A stretch of DNA of 19,393 nucleotides from Pseudomonadota bacterium (GCA_021829055.1 JAJZCS010000009.1:1-19393), one strand, 5' to 3'; shown: positions 1 through 6,739, numbered from the stretch's first letter. The notes: generated by a model from the sequence alone, not told the origin. Made by a program: numbers and translations.

Positions 1-102
1 CAACGCTACTGCATTTCCCGGTTGCCCGATGTTCAGGGCGACAGGCCCGACAAGAAGAAATTCAGATCCTGCCCCCGCGGCTGTTTTCATATCGACCTCG
101 CC
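1..102 (+). pseudogene. IS481-family transposase fragment (internal piece)
   Basis: Reading frame 1 from the first base translates to a run containing SRLPDVQGD, then KKKFRS, then GCFHIDLA. This resembles the conserved stretch just before and at the first catalytic Asp of IS481-type DDE transposases, remembered as LPDVxGDxPxKKKF...YPIGxFHIDxA. The homology stops abruptly after FHIDLA at about base 102, where a different IS remnant begins on the other strand. The left part, if present, lies outside the window. It is too short to be functional. The assignment rests on a recognised family motif over about 34 residues, without a search. Confidence 0.62.
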
Positions 103-337
103 GGCGGTCCTGCCTGCCTTGATCGCATCCTTCTCAGCCCGGGTGTTGCGTTGCCTGCGCGCAGCCAGCTCAGCCGATCCCGGACAGATATTCTATACAC
201 GCGCCGCTGATGCTGTTCTGTGCCGCCAGGATCCGTACCCTGAACAATCACATACGGCGGACGACCGCCCTTGGCACCATCGCCGGACGCCAACGCCCCA
301 GCCAGGGTCAGACGAAACACCTCGAAACCAACGAGCC
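99..337 (-). pseudogene. Decayed IS5-family transposase remnant
   Basis: Pieces of an IS5-type transposase appear in order on the - strand but in different frames. First comes FEVFRLTLAGAL followed by AKGGRPPY (about 325-245), then LFRVRILAAQNSIS (about 239-198), then SVRDRLSWLR (about 192-163). Last is ARRQRNTRAEKDAIKAG (about 163-108), which matches the family block resembling APRQRN.xEK..IKxG. In intact relatives the RDRLSFMRFLGL block and the RQRN block are separated by roughly 80-90 residues, so an internal deletion as well as frameshifts and stops is implied. Homology ends near base 99-103, exactly where the IS481 fragment ends. The element is dead. Family-level confidence is fairly good; exact boundaries are approximate. 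Confidence 0.66.
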
Positions 338-339
338 TC

Positions 340-469
340 CCCGGTTTCCCCAGCGGATCGCGCTGGACGCGCTGACCTTGAAACGTGCCGCCGCCTCGCG
401 GCACGAAAGACCCTCCGACATGGCAGCACAGACACGTCGCCGAAGATCAAGGGAAATCGCTTTCGCCAT
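340..469 (-). pseudogene. IS630-family transposase, amino-terminal fragment
   Basis: The - strand ATG at 469 starts a frame reading MAKAISLDLRRRV, then AAMSEGLSCREAAARF, then VSASSAIRW. This is the typical helix-turn-helix N-terminus of IS630-type transposases of alphaproteobacteria. After the conserved IRW (about 350) similarity is lost; the frame runs into a TGA at 310-308, and the sequence is instead IS5-like in another frame. An AAGGAGG lies nine bases upstream of the ATG (485-479, - strand), so the original translation start is preserved. The catalytic DDE domain is absent, so this is a remnant truncated by the neighbouring IS5-like sequence or by deletion. Confidence 0.72.
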
Positions 470-768
470 TCATACCGGCCTCCTTCGCCAGCACACATCT
501 TGAATCAGATCAAACCTCCTTTGGGAATCCCTATTCGATTCAATCAGATAAGAAAATGTTCTAACCGGAAGCCCCGCCTGCTTGACGTTTTGTTCGGTAA
601 CGTGGTGGCCGTCTTTGCCCGTAGTCGCTTGCGCATGCTCTCGCTCACGAAAAAGAACAAAACAAAAACTTTTATTTGGCGCGGAGACACTGTTGGCGAT
701 CGGTCGCCGTGTAAAAAAATGCGCGGCATAATATTGGGATATTTCTGAATCAAAGTATCGGAATTCCT
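470..768. other. Non-coding stretch between IS remnants and the mraZ promoter
   Basis: I see no convincing gene here. The left part (470 to about 560) is probably the outer end of the IS630 remnant, because it lies directly upstream of that transposase start. It holds two similar 13-mers, TTGAATCAGATCA at 500-512 and TTCAATCAGATAA at 539-551. An A-rich tract covers about 648-674. A perfect 5-bp inverted repeat, GGCGA-TCGG-TCGCC, lies at 695-708 and is followed on the + strand by GTGT and an A run, which is not a standard terminator in either direction. Open frames crossing this area show no recognisable domain. Confidence 0.5.
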
Positions 769-797
769 TTGACGCCCATATTCGCCCATGTTATCCC
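769..797 (+). promoter_or_regulatory. Probable sigma70-type promoter of the dcw operon (Pmra)
   Basis: TTGACG at 769-774 is a near-consensus -35 element. With a 17-bp spacer the -10 would be TATCCC (792-797), which is a weak match. TTATCC at 791-796 would give a 16-bp spacer. Initiation would fall near 803-806, leaving about 97 nt of untranslated leader before mraZ. The promoter overlaps the NCCCA box array, which fits known autorepression of the mra promoter by MraZ. The -35 is visible; the -10 choice and start site are inference. Confidence 0.45.
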
Positions 798-808
798 ATA
801 TTTGCCCA
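774..808 (-). promoter_or_regulatory. MraZ operator: four TGGGN boxes at 10-bp period
   Basis: On the + strand, GCCCA (774-778), GCCCA (784-788), TCCCA (794-798) and GCCCA (804-808) are spaced exactly 10 bp apart. On the - strand they read TGGGN separated by 5-nt spacers. Proteobacterial MraZ is known to bind direct repeats of TGGGN with 5-nt spacers upstream of its own gene, so this array about 100 bp before mraZ is a strong candidate autoregulatory operator. The first box overlaps the last base of the putative -35 (TTGACG), and the second and third lie around the predicted -10, so binding should occlude RNA polymerase. One helical turn per box puts all sites on one DNA face, matching a ring-shaped MraZ oligomer. 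Confidence 0.83.
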
Positions 809-901
809 GACCGATTCGGTTCGGTAGTGTGTCGGTAGGTTGGTCCGACCGCTCACGTTTGGCGCAACAGGCGAGGCGAAAGGGTCGCGGACAGCAACCA
901 G

Positions 902-1372
902 ATGGACCAGTTTCTCGGCACGCATCAGAACCGACTCGATGCCAAGGGGCGTGTTTCCGTCCCAGCATCGTTCCGTGCTGTGCTGCGGACTGTTGAAGCT
1001 GGCAATTCGCTCATCCTGCGCCCTTCTCATAAATATGCGTGCGTCGAAGCGTGGCCTGCGCCAGTATTTGCGGCGCTCGAACGCCAAATGCGAGAAATTG
1101 ACCTGTTCAGCGAAACGCACGATGACCTTGCGGTTTCGATATACGCTGACGCTTATCCGCTCGACGCCGATAAAGAAGGGCGAATTTTGCTTCCGACCCT
1201 TCTGGTGAGCCACGCGAATTTGACCGAGGGCGTCGTCTTCATGGGCATGGGAAGGATCTTTCAGATCTGGGATCCGGAGGCTGCCGCCCGCCGACGCGCC
1301 GAGGCGAGGGAGCGGGCGCGTACGGGTGGGCTGACCCTACCTGCGGCTGCGCTTGGCAGCGGGGGCACCTGA
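902..1372 (+). CDS. mraZ: Transcriptional regulator MraZ
   Basis: This 156-residue DNA-binding protein is the conserved first gene of dcw clusters and represses its own promoter in characterised bacteria. Two tandem AbrB/SpoVT-like half-domains are visible, each with the signature DxKGR-type loop: RLDAKGRVSVPASFR at about 11-25 and LDADKEGRILLP at about 87-98. The carboxy end (from about 125) is Arg/Ala-rich and extends slightly past the usual core. The ATG at 902 is chosen because FLGTHQNRLDAKGR begins right after it, as in relatives. There is no good Shine-Dalgarno sequence: only GGA at 889-891, while AAAGGG (879-884) is too far away. The stop shares one base with the rsmH start (TGATG). 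Four candidate binding boxes lie at 774-808. Confidence 0.95.
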   Translation: MDQFLGTHQNRLDAKGRVSVPASFRAVLRTVEAGNSLILRPSHKYACVEAWPAPVFAALERQMREIDLFSETHDDLAVSIYADAYPLDADKEGRILLPTLLVSHANLTEGVVFMGMGRIFQIWDPEAAARRRAEARERARTGGLTLPAAALGSGGT

Positions 1373-2313
1373 TGAGCGGTCGTGTCGGTCGGCACATCCC
1401 GGTTCTGTGCAATGAAGTTGTGATGCTCCTCCAGCCGGACGCTCGCAAAGCTTATCTTGACGGGACGTTTGGTGACGGCGGTTACAGCAATGCGCTTCTG
1501 GAGATGGCGCCATGCGTGGTGTGGGCCATTGATCGTGACCCAGCCGCTATTTTGCGAGGCTGCGCGTTGGTCGAGCGATACGGTGATCGACTTCATCTGA
1601 TCGAAGGTATGTTCGGTGACTTGGCGCGGCTGTTGGCTAATCACGGAGTGCGCGAACTGGATGGTGCGGTATTCGACTTTGGGGTTTCTTCGTATCAGCT
1701 TGATGATCCAGCGCGAGGGTTTTCGTTTCGCGCCGACGGGCCGCTAGATATGCGCATGGGGCTTAATGGGCGGACTGCAGCGGACGTGGTAAATAATACT
1801 AACGAAGCCGAGTTGGCCAACATTCTTTATCATTTTGGCCAGGAGCGTGCTTCGCGGCGGATTGCAAAGGCGATCGTTGCGCGCCGGAAAGTTAGAAAAT
1901 TTACCACGACCATCGATCTTGCTACCGTGATCCGTTCGGTGGTTCGTCCGGATAAGTCGGGCATCGATCCGGCAACGCGGAGCTTTCAGGCGCTCCGTAT
2001 CGAAGTGAATCAGGAACTCGACGAGATCGAGCGCGGGTTGGCAGCGGTCGCCTCGATGTTGGTGCCGGGTGGGCGGCTAGTGGTGGTATCATTCCATTCT
2101 CTTGAAGACCGGCTCGTCAAGCGCTTCATGAACCAAGCGTGTGGTCGTGTTGCGATTTCCTCGCGTCACAGCCCGCTGCAGGACACGGCGCCGGCGCCAG
2201 TGCATTTCCGACCGCTTACAAAAGGTGTGATTACACCCACCGAGGCGGAGGTCGGGCGCAATCCACGTTCTCGCTCTGCTCGGCTACGCGCAATCGAAAG
2301 GTTGGCGGCGTGA
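1372..2313 (+). CDS. rsmH: 16S rRNA (cytosine1402-N4)-methyltransferase RsmH (MraW)
   Basis: RsmH uses S-adenosylmethionine to N4-methylate C1402 in the decoding centre of 16S rRNA. The 313-residue length is normal. Visible motifs are HIPVLCNEVV (8-17), the SAM-binding YLDGTFGDGGYS (28-39), WAIDRDP (51-57), the insert-domain block FDFGVSSYQLDDPARGFSF (101-119) with ADGPLDMRM (121-129), GGRLVVVSFHSLEDR (233-247), and the C-terminal RNPRSRSARLRA (297-308). The ATG overlaps the mraZ TGA by one base, and its own TGA lies inside the GTGA that starts ftsL, so it is probably coupled on both sides. No unusual residues were seen. Confidence 0.96.
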   Translation: MSGRVGRHIPVLCNEVVMLLQPDARKAYLDGTFGDGGYSNALLEMAPCVVWAIDRDPAAILRGCALVERYGDRLHLIEGMFGDLARLLANHGVRELDGAVFDFGVSSYQLDDPARGFSFRADGPLDMRMGLNGRTAADVVNNTNEAELANILYHFGQERASRRIAKAIVARRKVRKFTTTIDLATVIRSVVRPDKSGIDPATRSFQALRIEVNQELDEIERGLAAVASMLVPGGRLVVVSFHSLEDRLVKRFMNQACGRVAISSRHSPLQDTAPAPVHFRPLTKGVITPTEAEVGRNPRSRSARLRAIERLAA

Positions 2314-3194
2314 TCCGGCCCATCAATTTGGTTCTTGGGTTGGCAATGGTGCTTACTGGCGCTTGGATGTTTGTTGTTAAGCACCGGACGGAGGCGTTGG
2401 AGCGCCAAATTGGCAGTGTCACTGCCCAGGTACGAATGGCTGAGCAAAAGATCGAAGTGCTGCGCGCGGAATGGGCGTTAGAAAACGATCCGACGAGGCT
2501 GGCGGCCTTGGCGCAGCATTTCATGCCGACTCTTAAGCCGATGGCGCCGGATCAACTCGTGACGTGGCGGCAACTCGCAGATCGCCTACCGGCACCGGGT
2601 GCTGGGTTGCCCGGCCTGCCTTTACCGCCACCTCTAGTGCAGCCGCCAGGTGGTGGTTTTGCCCAAGGGGGTGCGCGTGACCTTCTTCTGGCTTCTGCCC
2701 AACGACCGGAATTTGGCTTGACGGCCCCAGACAAGCCAACCTTTGTTCGAGAAAGGGCAAAAGATTTGATGGCCTCCGCGCAACGCATCGTGGCCGAGCC
2801 GGTGCCTGTGCTCAAGCAAGGGGTAGCAGGGGTGCGCGCTGCGCAAGAAGCGCCACTGCGGATCGCCCCCTCTAAGATGCCTCCTCTTTCGTATGGCGTA
2901 GCGACGCGGTTCCAGCAGCCGGAGCGAATGCCAGCCCGCGTGGTCTCGCTGCGCCAATTGCCGCCACCCTCTCATCGTGCGACTGCGCCGGTCCAGACGC
3001 CAGCGCAGCCAATGGGTGCTCGTGTTTTGCCGATTATCGCTCACGGAGAAAAGCCGTTACCGCTGCGGTCCAACCGCATGGTAGGCCGAGAGGTACAGAC
3101 GGCTGCCCATCCCCTCGTTTCCGTGTTTGGTGGGCTCGGCGCCGATTTGCCGCCACCGCGGCCAATCGGCCGCAATGAAACAAATTCGCAATGA
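2310..3194 (+). CDS. ftsL: Cell division protein FtsL, with long Pro-rich tail
   Basis: FtsL is a bitopic divisome protein that, with its partners, activates FtsW-FtsI. The GTG at 2310 is chosen because it overlaps the rsmH stop (GTGA), has AAAGG eight bases upstream, and puts a membrane segment right at the N-terminus (about 6-24). A coiled-coil-like stretch follows (about 25-56, HRTEALERQI to EVLRAEWALEND), then the typical alphaproteobacterial PTRLAALAQ block (61-69). Most FtsL proteins end near 100-130 residues; this one has 294. From about 92 on it is a Pro/Ala/Arg/Leu-rich, low-complexity, presumably periplasmic tail with no recognised domain. It contains a near-duplicated motif, RDLLLASAQR (123-132) and KDLMASAQR (151-159). 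Position between rsmH and ftsI supports the call; the tail function is unknown. Confidence 0.86.
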   Translation: MIRPINLVLGLAMVLTGAWMFVVKHRTEALERQIGSVTAQVRMAEQKIEVLRAEWALENDPTRLAALAQHFMPTLKPMAPDQLVTWRQLADRLPAPGAGLPGLPLPPPLVQPPGGGFAQGGARDLLLASAQRPEFGLTAPDKPTFVRERAKDLMASAQRIVAEPVPVLKQGVAGVRAAQEAPLRIAPSKMPPLSYGVATRFQQPERMPARVVSLRQLPPPSHRATAPVQTPAQPMGARVLPIIAHGEKPLPLRSNRMVGREVQTAAHPLVSVFGGLGADLPPPRPIGRNETNSQ

Positions 3195-3216
3195 ACGCTG
3201 TCGCGAGATTTCGGCC

Positions 3217-5286
3217 ATGAGCGATGGGTTGTTTCCTGATGTGCCGCCAGGGCGGCGTTTGAGTGGCGATACGAGGCCTTCCGAAGGTTGGGACAGTGTA
3301 CCGCTGGCTGGCGCTGGGCCACGTGGGGGGGCTCTGGGAGCGGAGCGGGTCACGACCAAAGTACCGAATCCCGCGAACGGCTTGGTTCTGAGAAGGCTCC
3401 ACTTCCGTAGCTGGTTCGCGATTGGCGGCTTTATTCTGTTGTACATGTTGCTGGTCGGCAAGCTGCTGCTGGCCACGGTGATTGTTCCGGTGAAGCCTAA
3501 CCATGCGGCGATTGCAGCGTTGATGCCCCCAACCGGAACCAATCTCCCGCCACCGCTGCGTGCTGAAATTACGGATCGGAACGGGGTGATACTGGCGGTG
3601 TCATTGCCTGGGGCAGCTTTATATGCCGATTCCAAGCAGGTCGCAGACCCGTTGCAAGCAGCGCGGCTGATAAATGGGATAAGGCCGGCACTTGATCAGC
3701 GCTGGCTTGGGCATCGCCTTGCCGATCGGCGGCATGATTTCGTTTACCTTGTTCGAAATCTTACAGCCTCACAAGAACTAGCCCTCAACAGACTTGGAAT
3801 ACCCGGGATCTATTTCCAGAAGACGGAGCGCCGGCACTATCCTGAGGGCGTTCTCGCTGCGCATCTTCTTGGTGGGGTTACTCCTGATCAGCGTGGTATC
3901 GCCGGCATCGAATCATTTTTCAACAAAAGGTTGACCGGAAAACCCACGCATCCGTTGCGCTTATCAATTGACGTCGGCGCTCAAGAAATTGTGCGGCAAG
4001 AAATTCTCAAAGCAATGGACGACTACGATGCGAGCGGCGCCTGCGGGGTTGTTATGTCCGCCCGCACAGGGCGGATTTTGGCGATGGCAAGCGTGCCCGG
4101 GTTCAACGCTAACGGCCTTGGTGCAGCTCCGGCAAATGCACGTTTTGATCGGTGCGTTTCCGGTGATTATGAGCCTGGCAGCGTGTTCAAGTTGATGACT
4201 CTTGCGATGGCCCTCAATTCCGGGATGATCAGGCCTTGGGACAGGTTTGACACGACCCATCCACTGCACGTCGGGCAGTTTGTCGTGACCGATTTCGAGC
4301 CCGTTCACAAGTGGCTCGCGGTTCCGCACATTCTGGCGGTATCCTCGAATATCGGTGCCTCGCGTATCGCGACGATTCTGGGGCCGACCATTCAGCGGAC
4401 CTGGTTGCGCAAGCTTGGTTTTTTCGGCAAGCCACCGATTCAATTGCCCGAAGCGACATCAGGTCTGTACCATGTAAAGTCAGAGTGGAAATTGCTCACT
4501 ACAATGACCGTGAGCTTTGGCAATGGCATAGCGATGTCGCCGTTACAGCTCGTTTCGGCGGTCGTGCCAGTTGTGAATGGGGGAATATATTACAAACCGA
4601 GTCTGCTTGCGGCTGAGCCGGGTGCGCCGCCGCCGCAAGGTGTTCGCGTGATGTCAGCGCGTACGTCGCTGATTATGCGTAAGATGATGCGTAATGTCGT
4701 CACGGCTTCGGACGGCACCGGTATATTCGCGCGCGTTCCCGGCTATTTGGTGGGCGGCAAGACGGGGACCGCGCAGGTGGTCGGGTCGAACGGGCGTTAT
4801 CTCACACACCTGAACAACGCATCATTCATGGCCGCGTTTCCGATGAACAACCCTCGCTACGTAGTGTATGTGGTTGTGCTCAGGCCGCACGCTACCCACA
4901 GAATGCGTCCATTTTGTCATGGCTTTACGACTGGTGGTTATGTCGCGGCACCAGCGGTAGCAAGGATTATCGCGCGTATTGGGCCGATGCTCGGCATCAT
5001 GCCGCTTTCAGGTTCGGCGTTGGCAACCGCGCAGGATCGGCTGTCAATGCCACTCGACCCTACTGCACCCTCAGGGTTTAAGGCTCTTGGGTCGGGGCAC
5101 CCATTTCCGCCAGGTGCAAGCAGATACGCATATGAACTTGCGGGTGACAATCCGCCAGCGCACTTGGATGTTGCGGCGTACGAGGCGGCATTAGCGCGTA
5201 CCGAAATGTGGCAGCCAATAGGTGTTGATACGGAAATCGGTCCGCCTGCAGCAGTGAGTGAGGTCACTAGCCATGCGGGCAGCTGA
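3217..5286 (+). CDS. ftsI: Septal transpeptidase FtsI (PBP3, class B PBP)
   Basis: FtsI crosslinks septal peptidoglycan made by FtsW. Using the ATG at 3217 (MSDGLF...), it has 689 residues. A Gly/Arg-rich cytoplasmic segment is followed by a membrane helix (about 67-90), the PBP-dimer region (AEITDRNG from 116, RRHYPEG about 205-211), then the transpeptidase domain. That domain has SVFK (322-325, nucleophile Ser), SSN (376-378) and KTG (515-517). The domain appears to finish near 595, leaving about 95 Pro/Ala-rich residues with no PASTA motif; typical relatives are nearer 550-620 residues. The start is uncertain: ATG at 3175 is in frame and overlaps ftsL by 20 nt, while 3217 leaves a 22-nt gap. 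Neither has a strong Shine-Dalgarno sequence. The end overlaps murE by 14 nt. Confidence 0.93.
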   Translation: MSDGLFPDVPPGRRLSGDTRPSEGWDSVPLAGAGPRGGALGAERVTTKVPNPANGLVLRRLHFRSWFAIGGFILLYMLLVGKLLLATVIVPVKPNHAAIAALMPPTGTNLPPPLRAEITDRNGVILAVSLPGAALYADSKQVADPLQAARLINGIRPALDQRWLGHRLADRRHDFVYLVRNLTASQELALNRLGIPGIYFQKTERRHYPEGVLAAHLLGGVTPDQRGIAGIESFFNKRLTGKPTHPLRLSIDVGAQEIVRQEILKAMDDYDASGACGVVMSARTGRILAMASVPGFNANGLGAAPANARFDRCVSGDYEPGSVFKLMTLAMALNSGMIRPWDRFDTTHPLHVGQFVVTDFEPVHKWLAVPHILAVSSNIGASRIATILGPTIQRTWLRKLGFFGKPPIQLPEATSGLYHVKSEWKLLTTMTVSFGNGIAMSPLQLVSAVVPVVNGGIYYKPSLLAAEPGAPPPQGVRVMSARTSLIMRKMMRNVVTASDGTGIFARVPGYLVGGKTGTAQVVGSNGRYLTHLNNASFMAAFPMNNPRYVVYVVVLRPHATHRMRPFCHGFTTGGYVAAPAVARIIARIGPMLGIMPLSGSALATAQDRLSMPLDPTAPSGFKALGSGHPFPPGASRYAYELAGDNPPAHLDVAAYEAALARTEMWQPIGVDTEIGPPAAVSEVTSHAGS

Positions 5287-6739
5287 GCTAGTGAGCCATC
5301 TGGCTAAAATGGAGCCAGAAGTAGCTGCGTGGATGCTAGGCGCAGACGTGGTCGTCACCGGGATCACTGCTGACAGCCGTGCGGTTGAACCGGGCATGAT
5401 CTTTGCTGCTTTGCCAGGCGCTCGGTTTGATGGAAGGGATTTCATCGCTCAAGCTGTGGCCCGCGGAAGTGTTGCAGTGCTGGCGCCTCCTGACACCAAA
5501 TGGCCAGTAGGTGTGCCTGCCCGGCCGTTGTTGGTTGATTCTGACGTGCGGCGGCGTCTCGCCCAGATTTCTGCTGTCATGGCGGGGAAGATGCCGCAAA
5601 AGATCATTGCGGTGACCGGGACTAATGGCAAAACATCAACGGTGGATTTTCTGCGCCAGATTTTGGAGCGGGAGGGCAAGATCGCTGCTTCCTTGGGAAC
5701 GCTCGGGCTGATCGCAAGAAATTTTAGACCGGGCACAGGCCTAACGACCCCAGATCCCGTTCTGCTCAACGAAACTCTGGCGCGCCTCTGTGCGGCCGGC
5801 TTTGATCATGTGGCCATTGAGGCGTCGTCACACGGTCTCGACCAGCGCCGCTTGGACGGGTTGAATCTTGCAGCGGCGGCATTCACCAATCTCACGCGTG
5901 ATCATCTGGACTATCATTGTGATATCACGTCTTATCGTTTGGCGAAGCTGCGTCTATTTGAAAACATACTCGCGGCAGGGGCCCCTGCGCTGGCGATGGC
6001 CGATCTTGAGCCGACGACGCTTTCGGCTTTGCGTGATATTGCGCGAAGGCGGAAGCTTACTCTTGGCACTGTAGGCGTGGGAGGCGATATCATCCGGTTA
6101 GTATCGGTCAGCGCTGTACCGGAGGGCCAAGCATTAGTATTGGAGGTGGACGGCGCGCTGCGTCACATCGTGCTGCCATTACCGGGTCGGTTTCAGATCG
6201 ATAACGCTTTGTTGGCGGCAGGGTTGGCGCGAGAGGTGGGTATTGCCAATTCGGTCGATCACTTGGCGGATCTTGTGCCCGTCCGCGGTCGTCTAGAGCG
6301 AGCCGCTATTCTCGATCATGGCGCGACGGTGTATGTGGACTATGCACACACACCTGATGCGCTGGCCCGGTTGTTGGCTGCTTTGCGCCCGCACGCGCGA
6401 GGCAGGTTGATCGTGGTCTTCGGTGCGGGTGGCGATCGCGATCCGGGCAAGCGCCCGCTCATGGGCGCAATTGCGCGACGTGATGCCGATCTTGCGATCA
6501 TCACCGATGACAATCCACGAGATGAAGATCCTGCATCAATTAGGGCTGGAATCATAGCTTCTTGTCCGGGGGGAGTTGAGATCGCGGACCGACGTCAGGC
6601 CATCGCGGCAGGACTTGCGATGCTGCGTCAAGGCGACGTCCTTGTGGTGGCTGGAAAAGGCCACGAGCAAGGGCAAATTATCGGTGATGCTGTCGTGCCA
6701 TTCGATGACGTGGCCGTGATTCGGGAATTGGTTGGATGA
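5273..6739 (+). CDS. murE: UDP-MurNAc-tripeptide synthetase MurE (meso-DAP adding)
   Basis: MurE ligates the third stem-peptide residue to UDP-MurNAc-L-Ala-D-Glu using ATP. The start at 5273 has GAGGT eight bases upstream and gives 488 residues, a normal length; an in-frame ATG at 5258 is less well placed. Mur ligase motifs are the P-loop TGTNGKTS (115-122), EASSHGLDQRRL (183-194), the Lys carbamylation-site block SYRLAKLRLF (220-229), and DYAHTPDAL (356-364). The C-terminal domain has GAGGDRDPGKRP (384-395) and DNPR (413-416). DNPR is the specificity signature for meso-diaminopimelate rather than lysine, consistent with a Gram-negative wall. The start lies within the end of ftsI and the stop overlaps murF by 4 nt (ATGA). 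Confidence 0.96.
   Translation: MRAAELVSHLAKMEPEVAAWMLGADVVVTGITADSRAVEPGMIFAALPGARFDGRDFIAQAVARGSVAVLAPPDTKWPVGVPARPLLVDSDVRRRLAQISAVMAGKMPQKIIAVTGTNGKTSTVDFLRQILEREGKIAASLGTLGLIARNFRPGTGLTTPDPVLLNETLARLCAAGFDHVAIEASSHGLDQRRLDGLNLAAAAFTNLTRDHLDYHCDITSYRLAKLRLFENILAAGAPALAMADLEPTTLSALRDIARRRKLTLGTVGVGGDIIRLVSVSAVPEGQALVLEVDGALRHIVLPLPGRFQIDNALLAAGLAREVGIANSVDHLADLVPVRGRLERAAILDHGATVYVDYAHTPDALARLLAALRPHARGRLIVVFGAGGDRDPGKRPLMGAIARRDADLAIITDDNPRDEDPASIRAGIIASCPGGVEIADRRQAIAAGLAMLRQGDVLVVAGKGHEQGQIIGDAVVPFDDVAVIRELVG

Noticed and set aside
29..748. Long + strand open frame of 239 codons across the upstream region
   Set aside because: It runs through three IS remnants in the wrong frame, has Arg/Pro-rich random-looking composition, no recognisable domain and no ribosome-binding site.
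544..789. 81-codon - strand open frame ending near the MraZ boxes
   Set aside because: Its start codon region lies inside the operator array, it shows no known motif, and the A/T-rich tract explains its hydrophobic run.
774..808. Short regular repeats that could suggest a mini CRISPR array
   Set aside because: The repeat is only 5 bp with 5-bp spacers; this matches MraZ operator boxes, and no cas genes are present.
831..850. Inverted repeat GTCGG...CCGAC in the mraZ leader as a possible regulatory hairpin
   Set aside because: Five-base stem with a nine-base loop in GC-rich DNA is within chance expectation and nothing else supports it.
2139..2309. Upstream ATG extension of ftsL into rsmH
   Set aside because: The extension lies wholly in rsmH coding sequence in another frame; the GTG at 2310 has a Shine-Dalgarno sequence and the GTGA overlap, and places the membrane helix correctly.
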